A DNA stretch of 64,000 nucleotides from Candidatus Viridilinea mediisalina (GCF_002532535.1 NZ_NQWI01000006.1:1-64000); one strand, 5' to 3'. Shown: positions 1 to 8,509, counted from the stretch's first letter. Program-made: numbers and translations. The notes: generated from the sequence alone by a model not told the origin.

Positions 1-137
1 CGAGGACGCGAGGACGCGAGGACGCGAGGACGCGAGGACGCGAGGACGCGAGGACGCGAGGACGCGAGGACGCGAGACGCGAGAACGCGAGGCGAGGACG
101 CGAGGACGCGAGACGCGAGGACGCGAGGCGAGGACGT
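1..137. repeat. Octamer tandem array (CGAGGACG)
   Basis: Near-perfect tandem copies of CGAGGACG start at the window edge and degrade after about 75, with GAGACGCGAGAACG variants. The same octamer family recurs as CGCCTCCT at 320-436 and as CGAGGATG or its complement near 24.0, 27.2 and 29.1 kb. Open frames here are products of the 8-bp period, which gives a 24-bp (8-residue) peptide repeat in every frame. The rest of 138-660 holds repeats only; I see no gene. Confidence 0.9.
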
Positions 138-230
138 GAAGCCTCACACATCGTCGCAAGATGAGTGGAGCAAAGCCACACTCACTATACCTAACGGTCT
201 AGGGATGAAAATTAACGAGGATGGCGCAGC

Positions 231-256
231 GTAGGGGCACGGCGCTGCCGTGCCCT
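231..256. repeat. Dispersed palindrome (GTAGGGGCACGGCG family)
   Basis: GTAGGGGCACGGCGctgCCGTGCCC is an imperfect palindrome. Close copies occur at 19184-19206 and, as a more complete palindrome, at 25446-25482. All are intergenic. The function is unknown; it resembles a REP-type element. Confidence 0.7.
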
Positions 257-319
257 GTGCCCTCGCAAGAGGCTGCGTGAAACGAAGAGGCAATCGCTTC
301 GCCTCTCCGCCTCCTCGCG

Positions 320-436
320 TCTGCGTGTCTGCGCCTCCTCGCCTCCTCGCCTCCTCGCCTCCTCGCCTCCTCGCCTCCTCGCCTCCTCGCCTCCTCGCCT
401 CCTCGCCTCCTCGCCTCCTCGCCTCCTCGCCTCCTC
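320..436. repeat. Octamer tandem array (CGCCTCCT)
   Basis: About 13 tandem copies of CGCCTCCT follow a boundary sequence containing GCGAAGAGGC-type text (around 280-320). That boundary recurs beside other octamer arrays in the window. It is intergenic and non-coding by appearance. Confidence 0.9.
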
Positions 437-456
437 ATAGTACATGGGCAGGCATC

Positions 457-623
457 GTAGTGCCGACTTTAGTCGGCTGAGGTCTTTGGCTGCGATGGGA
501 GCCGACTAATGGTCTTCCAGTAAATAATCCGCTAACCAGACCTCGCAGATCTGGCATATCTATCAGGTCTAGTCCGTGCCGCGACACCGGATTAATTTCT
601 GGAAGACCATAAGTCGGCACTAC
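457..623. repeat. Nested palindromic element, MITE-like
   Basis: The right arm at 601-623 is matched in inverted orientation by two left blocks: 457-469 (GTAGTGCCGACTT) and 509-518 (ATGGTCTTCC). The two left blocks are separated by an inserted hairpin with arms 470-478 (TAGTCGGCT) and 500-508 (AGCCGACTA). The unit can therefore fold as a cruciform about 167 bp long. No ORF inside looks like a gene. A short sequence just outside it (627-647, GGCGCAAACAGGAATGTTCC) reappears inverted after lon at 41011-41031. Confidence 0.75.
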
Positions 624-659
624 CTACGGCGCAAACAGGAATGTTCCTACAAAAACCTC

Positions 660-1526
660 TTAAGCAAAGCGCTTCGCCAAGTGGGCTTGGGCCAGACACG
701 CACTGAGCGCATCCTCAAAGCTGATCTGCCCGGCCAAGATCGGGTCGCGGTAGTTGGCCACAAAGCCAAAAAGCAGCGAATGGCCCGTCTGGAGTTCGCG
801 GAGCAGCAGTTCGGCCAATGGGCCAACATGCTCAAACATGCCGCTGCTGTAGATCGCTTGGGCCGCACTGGCGACATCATAGTCAAGGCGCATAATGGTG
901 GCGTTCCAGCCCTTGTGCCCACGGGTCAGCCGTGCATAAGCTAGGCGCTGATCACCATCAAAGGGCAAGCCCACTGCGCCCACATTGACAATCAGGGTCT
1001 GATCAAGCTGGCGCACAAAGGGAACATGGGTATGCGCCGTGCAAAAGATCGCCGCCTCTGGCTCGATCTGTGCCCGCAATCGCTCATCAGAGGCCATTGG
1101 CACGAGGCCATCACGATCATGAACGATAGAAGCATGGTAGACCGCCAGCCGATCAGTGTCAAGCGCAACATGGAGGCGATCCGGGAGCGCGTCAAGCACG
1201 TCAACCCATGCATGCACCTGGGAATGGGTCCAAGCAATAATCCGGCTCAACTCATAATCAGGGCCGTGCTGGGGCAATGTGGCCTGCTGGTACTGCCGAT
1301 GGTAGCTGAGCAGGTAGCGTTCATGGTTGCCGCGCAAGAGCAACCAGCCCCGCTCGGCTACCATACGCAATACCAGTTCCAGACACGCCCCCGAACACGG
1401 CCCTCGGTTGATCGTGTCACCCGCTACAATCACCAGATCGGGCGACCAAACTTCAAGATCCGCAATCACCGCATGTAACGCTGCGAGGTTCCCGTGAATA
1501 TCGGCAATGATGGCGATTTTGTCCAT
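660..1526 (-). CDS. Calcineurin-like metallophosphoesterase
   Basis: This 288-residue protein has the metallophosphoesterase metal-site series in order: DIHGN (residues 9-13), GDTINRG (36-42), GNHE (66-69), then a His near HAS and AHTH in place of the usual GHTH. These residues bind two metal ions and hydrolyse phosphoesters. The length and architecture fit the cytosolic YfcE/diadenosine-tetraphosphatase-like group. The substrate cannot be read from sequence. It is the last gene of the minus-strand polysaccharide cluster, 49 bp after the EamA-like gene, and may be transcribed with it. The C-terminal 60 residues are outside the conserved fold. Confidence 0.88.
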   Translation of the reverse strand: MDKIAIIADIHGNLAALHAVIADLEVWSPDLVIVAGDTINRGPCSGACLELVLRMVAERGWLLLRGNHERYLLSYHRQYQQATLPQHGPDYELSRIIAWTHSQVHAWVDVLDALPDRLHVALDTDRLAVYHASIVHDRDGLVPMASDERLRAQIEPEAAIFCTAHTHVPFVRQLDQTLIVNVGAVGLPFDGDQRLAYARLTRGHKGWNATIMRLDYDVASAAQAIYSSGMFEHVGPLAELLLRELQTGHSLLFGFVANYRDPILAGQISFEDALSACLAQAHLAKRFA

Positions 1527-1575
1527 AATGAGGTAGGAGATAGGATATTAGGAAGTAATTGATAGCCGCCAAATA

Positions 1576-1941
1576 CTACGAAAATGCCACCATCAACATC
1601 CCCAGGCAGACGAGAAAGACCCCACTGGCACGCATTGGGTTCACCTTCTCGCGCAGCACCAGCCAGCCAATCAGAAAGAGAATGGCATGGCTCAAGGAGG
1701 CAAAGGGATAGGCCATGCTCAGGTCAATCCGCGAGAGCGTAACCAGCCAGAAGAAGGTGCCACTCCCGTAGATCATCAGCCCACCAATCACCAGCGGCGA
1801 GGTGGCGATCTTCCAGACAATCGCCGGAATTTGGTTGCCATTGAGCGTGACCGGCCCTAAGTTGTTCATCCCATACTTGAGCATCGTCTGGCTGACGATG
1901 CCGAAAATGGTCGCGAGTAGAATCAAGAACCACGTACTCAT
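1576..1941 (-). CDS. Small EamA/SMR-type membrane transporter
   Basis: This 121-residue protein has four predicted membrane helices and the DMT-superfamily pattern, including a final helix pair with WLVLREKVNP, similar to ArnE/ArnF flippase subunits and SMR proteins. The start is set at the ATG of MSTWF. A longer upstream frame is only the translated octamer repeat. Its ATG overlaps the TGA of the glycosyltransferase upstream (ATGA), so translation may be coupled. With its neighbours it could move lipid-linked sugars across the membrane; such proteins usually work as dimers or heterodimers. The substrate is unknown. Confidence 0.8.
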   Translation of the reverse strand: MSTWFLILLATIFGIVSQTMLKYGMNNLGPVTLNGNQIPAIVWKIATSPLVIGGLMIYGSGTFFWLVTLSRIDLSMAYPFASLSHAILFLIGWLVLREKVNPMRASGVFLVCLGMLMVAFS

Positions 1942-3347
1942 AGCCTGTTCCCCTGTTCCTCTGTTCCTCTGTTCCCCTGTTCCCCTGTTCCTCTGTTCTC
2001 CTGTTCCTCTGTTATCCTGTTCCTCTGTCCCTCTGTTCCCCTGTTCCTCTGTCCCTCTGTCCCTCTGTTCCCCTGTTCCCCTGTTCCTCTGTTCCCCTGT
2101 TCCCCTGTTCCTCTGTTCTCCTGTACCCCTCGATAACACCCTTCCAACACTTCCGCACTGCGTCCCCAGCTATGTTCCCGCTCGACATAGCTGCGGCCAG
2201 CTTGGGCAAGCTGCTGCTGCTGGCTGGGGTTGTGCAACAGGCTGATGATCTGGCTGGCAAATTCAGGCGCGTCATCGGCCACAAGCAATTCGTGATCAGG
2301 TCGGGCAGCAAGGGCAATCGTCGCTTGGCGGGCCGCAATCACGGGCGTAGCCATCGCCATGGCTTCAAGGACTTTGTTCTGTACGCCTACGCCATAGCGG
2401 ATCGGTGCCACGGCGATGGTTGCCTGGGCTAGATAGGGCCGTAGATCGGGCACCGCTCCGGTCACTTCGACGCGCCCTGGCCGGCGTTGGGCCAACAAGG
2501 CTGCGCCTGGTTCAGCCCCGGCCAGCACCAGCCGTACCGTGGGGCACACCTGCCAAACACGCGGCATAATCTCGTGCAACAGGTAGAGCGCAGCGGCTTC
2601 GTTGGCATGGTAGCTCATTTTGCCACTAAATACAATCGTTTCTGGGTCGCGCTGGCCCGCTTGCGGCTGAAAATAGTCCAAATCCACGCCGTTGGGCACT
2701 ACCGTAACCGGCGCAACCTGGGTTTGCCCAAAGTGGTGCCGCAGCGTCTCAAGGGCCCAACGCTCCTCGGCGGAGGTGATCACAATGTGGTGAAAGCGGC
2801 GACTATAGGTCGCTTCGTAGCGACGGGTACGCGCCAGATCAAGCATGGCTATCGCCCGGCTCTTCATGCGTGGGCTGTGACGCACGGTGCGCTCAAAGAG
2901 CAGACTGATGCTATCCACCGCGTCGAGTACCAGCGGCGGCGCGTTGGGCAAGGTCGCCGCTGCTTGCCAAGCAATCTCGGCAGCACGCAGATGCTCAATG
3001 TGAACCACATCGAAACCACCATGAGCCATTGCTGCCCGCGTAGCCGCCACAAAGTCAGGCGCAAGGCAGTGGGCCGCTTGCAGCGGCAAGCTGCTCGGCA
3101 AGGCCCGCAGATAGGCCAACCCATTGCTCACCCGCCCCACCGCCACCGTCGTCACCGTACAGATGCCTTGGAGTGCCGCTAGATCAGCCGCATCGGCTGC
3201 GCCTCGCGTCGCACAGACAAGGTGCAACACATGGCCACGCGCCGCAAGGGCGCGCATCAGATTGTAGGGCCGCACCCGAATCGCCGAAGGAACATAGGGC
3301 GCAACAACAAGGATACGTAATTGGGTTGGAGGGTTTGCAACACGCAT
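1938..3347 (-). CDS. GT4-family glycosyltransferase with repeat-encoded tail
   Basis: This 469-residue GT-B fold glycosyltransferase has an N-terminal Rossmann region (LRILVVAPYVPS), a central VVPNGVDLDYF hinge, and the donor-binding GVQNKVLEAMAMATPVI segment typical of GT4. It resembles the exosortase-associated sugar transferases, but exact assignment would need a search. It presumably transfers an activated sugar to a polysaccharide or lipid acceptor at the cytoplasmic face. The normal domain ends near residue 409. The last 60 residues are seven and a half copies of an 8-residue NRGTGEQG-type repeat encoded by the octamer array. The stop overlaps the next start (ATGA). Confidence 0.88.
   Translation of the reverse strand: MRVANPPTQLRILVVAPYVPSAIRVRPYNLMRALAARGHVLHLVCATRGAADAADLAALQGICTVTTVAVGRVSNGLAYLRALPSSLPLQAAHCLAPDFVAATRAAMAHGGFDVVHIEHLRAAEIAWQAAATLPNAPPLVLDAVDSISLLFERTVRHSPRMKSRAIAMLDLARTRRYEATYSRRFHHIVITSAEERWALETLRHHFGQTQVAPVTVVPNGVDLDYFQPQAGQRDPETIVFSGKMSYHANEAAALYLLHEIMPRVWQVCPTVRLVLAGAEPGAALLAQRRPGRVEVTGAVPDLRPYLAQATIAVAPIRYGVGVQNKVLEAMAMATPVIAARQATIALAARPDHELLVADDAPEFASQIISLLHNPSQQQQLAQAGRSYVEREHSWGRSAEVLEGCYRGVQENRGTGEQGNRGTGEQGNRGTEGQRNRGTEGQRNRITEEQENRGTGEQGNRGTEEQGNRL
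1947..2124. repeat. Octamer tandem array (TGTTCCYC) inside a coding region
   Basis: More than 20 tandem TGTTCCTC/TGTTCCCC units occur, with rare TCTGTCCC variants. On the minus strand all three frames are open and encode the same 8-residue peptide (NRGTGEQG-like). The array forms the C-terminal tail of the glycosyltransferase gene and ends a few bases before the next start codon. Confidence 0.95.
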
Positions 3348-3374
3348 AATATTTCGATTAGTAACCTAAACGGT

Positions 3375-3481
3375 ACGGCGGGGGTTTGGGGCGGCTTCGC
3401 CGCCTCCAAGAAAACTCTTTTTGTTCCGCTTTGGCGGCTTCGCCGCCAAAGCGGAACAAAAAACAGGATGTGGGGCGTAGC
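3375..3481. repeat. Mosaic hairpin element, GGCGGCTTCGCCGCC family
   Basis: The element comprises GGCGGGGGTTTGGGGCGGCTTCGCC, then a near-perfect long hairpin (about 3417-3463) centred on GGCGGCTTCGCCGCC with outer stem GTTCCGCTTT/AAAGCGGAAC and terminal T/A runs, then GTGGGGCGTAGCCCTAAC. It lies between two minus-strand glycosyltransferase genes, and the hairpin plus T-run could terminate transcription in either direction. Related copies lie at 35032-35292 and 36062-36192. Confidence 0.8.
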
Positions 3482-3482
3482 C

Positions 3483-4703
3483 CTAACGATTAAGCGCAGC
3501 TTCATACAACTGCTCGACCTGCGGATTCACCACCCGCCAATCGTAGACTTCTGCGGCTAGGCTGCGCCCGGCCTTGGCGAGGCGTTGGCCCAAGGAGGGG
3601 TGCCGCAGCAACTCAATCACTGCCGCCGCAAAGGCTTGCGGCGTATCGCCAACCAACAGATGCTCACCCGGTTGCAGCCTAATACCTTCATAGCCAATGG
3701 TGGTTGAAACAATCGGCAAGCCGCGTGCCAAAGCCTCAAGGATTTTGACCCGCATGCCGCCACCGGCACGCACCGGCACAATCAGGGCTGCGGCCTGCTG
3801 CAAAAAGGGCTGCGGATCGGCCACATAGCCGGTTACATGAATGCTGGGATCGGCGCTACCCAGTTGCCGTACCTGCGCAGGCGGGCGCGCCCCTACCACC
3901 GCAAACTCGGCATCGGGCACCGCCGCCTTGATCAGTGGATAGACCTCATGGGCAAACCAGAGCACGCCGTCCACATTGGGGGGCCAGAACATGGTTGCCA
4001 TACTCAGAATCGTGCGCGGCTGGGCCACACGGCGCACTGGCGCTTCACTCAGCGCATCCACCGCAATGGGGATCACCGCCGTCGCTGGGAGGCGCACGCC
4101 CACTTCGGCAGCAGCAAGCTCAAGAAAGGCAAGATCGGGCTGGCTCACTGCCAGCATGCCATCGAAGCGGGCACAGATACGCGCCTCATAGCGCCGCAGG
4201 TGACGCGCCTCCAATTCCAGCCCAACCCGCCGAGGATAGGGACTATGTTCGGCCATGCGCTGCACAATCGTCCAGACCGCATTGTGCTGATCGATCACCC
4301 GCGCCCCGCCGGGCAGATCAACCGCGAATTGGGCCATATTGAGCTGATCGGCATGAATAATGTCAAAATGCTGGCGTCGGGTCAATCCATGCAGAAAGGC
4401 ATGCAACTCATCTGAATGATCACGACGCATCAAGAAGGAATCGCGCCTGAGCATACTCGTCGCCAAATAGTAGGCATCACGCAGCCGCGAACGCTGCAAG
4501 GGGATCGTATACACGGCACTACAGAGCTTGCGCAACACCTCCGCATGGGCCTCTTCTTGCGCCGAGCGAATCAACGAAACGAGCGTCACCTCATGGTGTT
4601 TTCCCAGGTACTGCAACAAATGGTAGGTCTTGATCTTGGGGCCAGCATCGGGGGGAAAGGGCAAAACTTGGGTGAGAAGCAGAATACGCATGGAGGTTTT
4701 CAC
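3483..4703 (-). CDS. GT4-family glycosyltransferase
   Basis: This 406-residue GT-B glycosyltransferase starts MRILLLTQVLPFPPDAGPK, a PxDAGxK-type N-terminus common in GT4 enzymes acting on exported polysaccharides. The C-terminal lobe has GGGMRVKILEALARGLPIV, the donor-phosphate binding element. Its ATG overlaps the TGA of the upstream membrane glycosyltransferase, indicating one operon; 135 bp and a large hairpin separate it from the next GT4 gene. A second Met (residue 5) is also a possible start. It likely adds a sugar to the same glycan as its neighbours; donor and acceptor are unknown. Confidence 0.88.
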   Translation of the reverse strand: MKTSMRILLLTQVLPFPPDAGPKIKTYHLLQYLGKHHEVTLVSLIRSAQEEAHAEVLRKLCSAVYTIPLQRSRLRDAYYLATSMLRRDSFLMRRDHSDELHAFLHGLTRRQHFDIIHADQLNMAQFAVDLPGGARVIDQHNAVWTIVQRMAEHSPYPRRVGLELEARHLRRYEARICARFDGMLAVSQPDLAFLELAAAEVGVRLPATAVIPIAVDALSEAPVRRVAQPRTILSMATMFWPPNVDGVLWFAHEVYPLIKAAVPDAEFAVVGARPPAQVRQLGSADPSIHVTGYVADPQPFLQQAAALIVPVRAGGGMRVKILEALARGLPIVSTTIGYEGIRLQPGEHLLVGDTPQAFAAAVIELLRHPSLGQRLAKAGRSLAAEVYDWRVVNPQVEQLYEAALNR

Positions 4704-6211
4704 TGATCATAGCGCCGCTGCAAGGGGCGACGCTGGGGCAAGACCAACACCTGTGCATCGTCGCGCAGCAGCATGATGGTACCAAAGATGATAAGACCCA
4801 ACAGCGGCAACAGGCTCCACGGCCCACTCAGGCCCAGCGCCATACCCAAGTTGCGCGCAATATCGCCCTCAAGCCAAGCCGGAAAGACATAGCCAGTCCA
4901 GGTATTGCGCAGCGCATCAGTGGGAAACAGTTGCCGTGCCGTTGCTTCGATCCAGACCAACAGCAGCGAAAGGACTACAAGCCCAACGCTAACCAGACGC
5001 AGCCTCAGCTTGGCCCAGAGTTGGGCCATCAGCCACGCGGCAGGCAGGGCCAAAAAGGGAATCAGCGGAACAATGTAGCGCGGCCCTGCCGCAAAGCCAC
5101 CCCACCACATCATCGAAGAGCCATAGAAGAGCAGCAGACTCAGGCTGGCCAAAAGCAAGACCCACCACTCGGCGCGCCAACGCCCGCTACGCCACCAGAT
5201 CACCAGCCCCGGCATGGCCAAGAGCAGCCACGGTGCGCGGAAGAAGAGCCCCCGAAAGGCTCCAAAGGTAAGCCCAACGAGCGCATCAAGCTGCGGGTAG
5301 GTAATACTCATGAAGCCAGTGGTATGCTGATCCTGCCACAGCGCCGAGTGGGCATAGCCAATTGGCAGCGGTGTCCCAAACGCGATCAGATCATAGGTAA
5401 CCAGCAGAATCAGCGGAATAATGCCTCCAAGCACCAGCAGCGTCAACCAGCGCAGACCACGCACCCAGAGCGCGTAGAGGCCAATGATGCTACCGGGCAG
5501 CACCGCAGGATACTCACTAATCACCGCCCAGCCCAGCAGCAGACCACAGAGCAAGGCTCGCGGATCCCACATCGGGCGCAGCGCAAGGCGCGTAGCCCCA
5601 TGTACTGCGGAATCGGCATGAGGCCATGCCACATAGAACGCACCAAAAAGCAGCGCCGCCACCAATTGGTGGCCATAAAAATTCCCGGCATAGGGCGCAG
5701 CACTGGTCGCCAAGCCAAAGGCAAGGGCTCCAAACGCCGCAGGGCCAGGCGCCACCTCAAGGCGCTGAAGCGCCAAAAAGAAGCCAACCCCCAAGCCTGC
5801 ACTGGACGTCGCGACCACCGCCAATGTTAGCACATACTGCACCAACGCAAAACGCACCCGCTCGCCCCCCAAGCCCGCGCCATCGGCTTGGAGCGTCTGG
5901 GCAAAGGCTGCACCGCCGCCAAGGGCCGCCAAACGCGCCTCGACCACGGGCAGATTGAGCAGCGGACTCAGCACATGGTAAACCGGCACCGCCATAAGCG
6001 AGAGTCCCGGCGGCTTATCGGTATAGGCATGGCCCTCATAGATCGCATAATCACCAGTATTCGCTACATAGCGATCAATCTTCACCGTACCATCATCAAC
6101 CATTGCCAACACTAGGTTAAGCCGCGAGTTCTGGTTCCAATCCGACCAACGCGGTAACACATAGGCATAGCTGATCAGCAAAAGGAAAAAGATCAGCAAC
6201 GGACGACGCAT
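4700..6211 (-). CDS. GT-C type integral membrane glycosyltransferase-like protein
   Basis: This 503-residue protein has about 11-12 hydrophobic helices. The first large outer loop carries the acidic and YTDKPPG (about residues 62-68) signature seen in ArnT/PMT-type (GT39/GT83) enzymes that use polyprenyl-phosphate sugars. Such proteins glycosylate lipids or proteins on the outer face of the membrane. It is the first gene of the minus-strand operon and overlaps the following GT4 gene by four bases. The DKPPG motif and topology support GT-C strongly; the exact family is inferred. Confidence 0.75.
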   Translation of the reverse strand: MRRPLLIFFLLLISYAYVLPRWSDWNQNSRLNLVLAMVDDGTVKIDRYVANTGDYAIYEGHAYTDKPPGLSLMAVPVYHVLSPLLNLPVVEARLAALGGGAAFAQTLQADGAGLGGERVRFALVQYVLTLAVVATSSAGLGVGFFLALQRLEVAPGPAAFGALAFGLATSAAPYAGNFYGHQLVAALLFGAFYVAWPHADSAVHGATRLALRPMWDPRALLCGLLLGWAVISEYPAVLPGSIIGLYALWVRGLRWLTLLVLGGIIPLILLVTYDLIAFGTPLPIGYAHSALWQDQHTTGFMSITYPQLDALVGLTFGAFRGLFFRAPWLLLAMPGLVIWWRSGRWRAEWWVLLLASLSLLLFYGSSMMWWGGFAAGPRYIVPLIPFLALPAAWLMAQLWAKLRLRLVSVGLVVLSLLLVWIEATARQLFPTDALRNTWTGYVFPAWLEGDIARNLGMALGLSGPWSLLPLLGLIIFGTIMLLRDDAQVLVLPQRRPLQRRYDQ

Positions 6212-6338
6212 AGCAGAAGCCTTTAAGAAAATGCTTGTTAGATTAACCTAACCCTACACACCGTAACCATAGTATACTCACGTAACGCGCTGCTAAATCG
6301 GGCGTAGCCAAAAGATGACAGAATGAAAAAGGAATATC

Positions 6339-6367
6339 TTGACAAAATCAATCAATTATATTAAGAT
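6339..6367 (+). promoter_or_regulatory. Sigma70-like promoter for the 55-residue membrane protein
   Basis: A perfect -35 TTGACA (6339-6344), a 17-bp A/T-rich spacer and a -10 TAAGAT (6362-6367) lie 33 bp before the start codon at 6400. It is one of the clearest promoters in the window. Confidence 0.65.
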
Positions 6368-6399
6368 TACCCCTAACTCAAGCTTAGGAGGTAAGGACC

Positions 6400-6567
6400 A
6401 TGACGGATCATCTTGCTCCCACACCGAGTGCCCCCCTTGGCACCATTTGGCCGCTCATCATCGTTGGGATCGGCGTCGCAGGGCTCTTCAAAAGTGCCCA
6501 AGCTATGAGCGAAATTGTCAGCATCCTCGAATGGACTGGCGCACTCGGCAGCAAGCAGGAGGCGTAA
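6400..6567 (+). CDS. Small single-span membrane protein (55 aa)
   Basis: An unrecognised 55-residue ORF starts at ATG 6400 behind a strong AGGAGG ribosome site (6386-6391) and a TTGACA promoter. It reads MTDHLAPTPSAPLG, then one hydrophobic segment (TIWPLIIVGIGVAGLF, residues 15-30), then a soluble helix-like tail ending SKQEA. The design suggests a real, well-expressed inner-membrane microprotein with a short outer N-terminus. It lies 33 bp upstream of the DsbA-like lipoprotein and could be co-transcribed. No function can be assigned. Confidence 0.65.
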   Translation: MTDHLAPTPSAPLGTIWPLIIVGIGVAGLFKSAQAMSEIVSILEWTGALGSKQEA

Positions 6568-6599
6568 TCCGATTTCCGATTGCCGAACATGGTGTCCCA

Positions 6600-7430
6600 A
6601 TGGGCTGTAGCGTTCTTGATCATGCGGCATGTTCAAAGGTCATTGGTATCATCCTTCTGCTCCTGCTCCTTACCGCATGTGGCATACCTAGCGCCAGTGA
6701 GCCAAGCGCACCAACGATAGCCCGGTTGCCGAGTGTGACCCCGGCCAGCGCAACCCACACGCCCCGTCCAACCCAGGTGATCACCGTGGTACCCGCCCCA
6801 ACCCGTGTGCCGACGGCAACCCCACCACCCACCGCAACCCCTGAAGTGGTCTTCAGCGACGCGGGGCCAATTACCGCCAGTATGGCCCAACTTGGACTCA
6901 GTGGCGCAGGCTATGCCGCCCTTGGCGATCCCCATGCACCCATCACCATTGTTGAGTTTACCGATTTTGGTTGTGAATTTTGCCGTCGTTTCCACATGCT
7001 CACCTTCCCGGAGCTCAAAGCGGAATACATTGAAACCGGACTGGTCTACTATATCATTAAAGACCTGCCGGTCACCAGTCGGCAGAGCGGCTTGGCCGCG
7101 CAAGCCGCAGCGTGTGCGGGGCTTCAAGCGGGCTACTGGCCGATGCACCGTGCCCTCTTTGCCGAACCTAGCGCATGGCGCGGCAACGAAGCCCAAGCCA
7201 TAGCGCGCATCAGTGCCGCCGCCGCTGAAGTGGGGCTTGAGGTTGAGCGCCTAACGGCCTGTGTTACTCAAGGCGCACAGAGCGCCAGCGTGGATCGCAG
7301 CGTCAACGAAGCCCATGAGCTTCACGTCTACGGCACCCCCACCTTCTTCATCAATGCCAAACTGCTCGCTGGTGCCCATTCGATCAATCTGTGGCGTGAA
7401 ATCCTCGACGCAGAACTGGAACAGCATTGA
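6600..7430 (+). CDS. DsbA-like thioredoxin-fold lipoprotein
   Basis: This 276-residue secreted protein has a hydrophobic signal (GIILLLLLLTAC) with a lipobox Cys, a Pro/Thr-rich linker, then a DsbA-type thioredoxin domain with active site C125-E-F-C128 (FGCEFCRRFH) and a cis-Pro region (YGTPTFFIN). It likely oxidises or isomerises disulfides outside the membrane, anchored by lipid. An upstream in-frame extension of about 87 residues is non-hydrophobic and overlaps the 55-aa gene, so I reject it. The chosen ATG lacks a good ribosome site and sits in a dispersed 27-bp repeat, so the true start is uncertain. Confidence 0.85.
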   Translation: MGCSVLDHAACSKVIGIILLLLLLTACGIPSASEPSAPTIARLPSVTPASATHTPRPTQVITVVPAPTRVPTATPPPTATPEVVFSDAGPITASMAQLGLSGAGYAALGDPHAPITIVEFTDFGCEFCRRFHMLTFPELKAEYIETGLVYYIIKDLPVTSRQSGLAAQAAACAGLQAGYWPMHRALFAEPSAWRGNEAQAIARISAAAAEVGLEVERLTACVTQGAQSASVDRSVNEAHELHVYGTPTFFINAKLLAGAHSINLWREILDAELEQH

Positions 7431-7525
7431 TAAGTCACTATGCTACAATAGGCAGGGGCATAGCCCTAAACTTGATCTATAGCTCCAAACGTAGCGTTCC
7501 ATGAGGCAGAAGGATTACGATCATA

Positions 7526-8509
7526 ATGTTTAAACGTCTTTTTGGTTTTGGCCAAGACGCACCCCGTAGCGAAGAAGAGGCCCAGGTTGAGGAACAACAG
7601 GTTACCCAGAGCCTAGAGAAGTCGCGCCAGGGTATCTTTGGCAAGATTTCCCAGCTCTTTGCCACCGATGATCCCATTACCGATGAACTCTGGGATGATT
7701 TGGAAGAGGCTCTGATCCAGGGTGATGTTGGTCTTGAAACCACGATGTATCTTGTCAACCGCACCAAAGACCGGGTGAATCGTTATGGCACGAAGAAGGC
7801 GAGTGATGCGCGTGATATGCTGAAGGCCGAGATGGTGCGCGTCTTCCAGGATCAGGTCAAGCCGCCCGCCGCTGATCCGCCAAAGCCCTTTGTGATTCTA
7901 GTGGTGGGCGTGAATGGCGCGGGTAAAACGACCCTGATTGCCAAGTTGGCCCAGCGCATGAAACACCGCTTCAATAAGCGCGTGATCCTCGCGGCGGGCG
8001 ACACCTTCCGTGCTGCCGCCACAGAACAGCTCGAAACATGGGGCGAACGGGCGGGTGTGCCCTGCATCAGCTTGGGCCAAGGGGCCGACTCGGCTGCTGT
8101 CGTCTATAAGGCGATTGATGCCGCCCTTGAGCAGGAGTCGGATGTCTTGATCATTGATACCGCCGGGCGTTTGCAGGCCAAGTTTAATCTCATGCAAGAG
8201 CTAGAGAAGATCAAGACCATCATTGGGCGTAAGCTACCCGGTGCGCCTCACGAGGTACTCTTGGTGATTGATGCCACCACCGGCCAGAATGGGGTGCTGC
8301 AGGCTAAGGCATTCCTCAAGTCAGCCGACGTAACCGATGTCGCCGTCACCAAGATGGATGGTACCGCCAAGGGCGGCATCGCCTTTGCCGTGGCTCAAGA
8401 TATTGAACGCCCCATTCGCTACCTCGGTACAGGTGAGAAGCTTGACGATCTGGCCCTCTTTGATGCCCAAACGTTTGTGGATGCGCTGTTTGCCGAGGAG
8501 TTGTCATGA
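7526..8509 (+). CDS. ftsY: Signal recognition particle receptor FtsY
   Basis: This 327-residue SRP GTPase has a short acidic A-region (residues 12-25, EEEAQVEEQ), a helical N domain, then the G domain: G1 GVNGAGKTT (128-136), DTFRAAATEQL (159-169), G3 DTAGR (211-215) and G4 TKMDG (275-279). It docks the SRP-ribosome complex at the membrane for co-translational insertion of membrane proteins. The length is normal for the short bacterial type. The final bases overlap the next start codon (ATGA). Confidence 0.97.
   Translation: MFKRLFGFGQDAPRSEEEAQVEEQQVTQSLEKSRQGIFGKISQLFATDDPITDELWDDLEEALIQGDVGLETTMYLVNRTKDRVNRYGTKKASDARDMLKAEMVRVFQDQVKPPAADPPKPFVILVVGVNGAGKTTLIAKLAQRMKHRFNKRVILAAGDTFRAAATEQLETWGERAGVPCISLGQGADSAAVVYKAIDAALEQESDVLIIDTAGRLQAKFNLMQELEKIKTIIGRKLPGAPHEVLLVIDATTGQNGVLQAKAFLKSADVTDVAVTKMDGTAKGGIAFAVAQDIERPIRYLGTGEKLDDLALFDAQTFVDALFAEELS

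Noticed and set aside
212-480. Arg/Glu/Gly-rich ORFs on both strands
   Set aside because: They are produced by the 8-bp repeat, open in every frame; no start signals.
6339-6599. N-terminal extension of the DsbA-like lipoprotein
   Set aside because: It would overlap the 55-residue gene and put the signal peptide in the middle of the protein.
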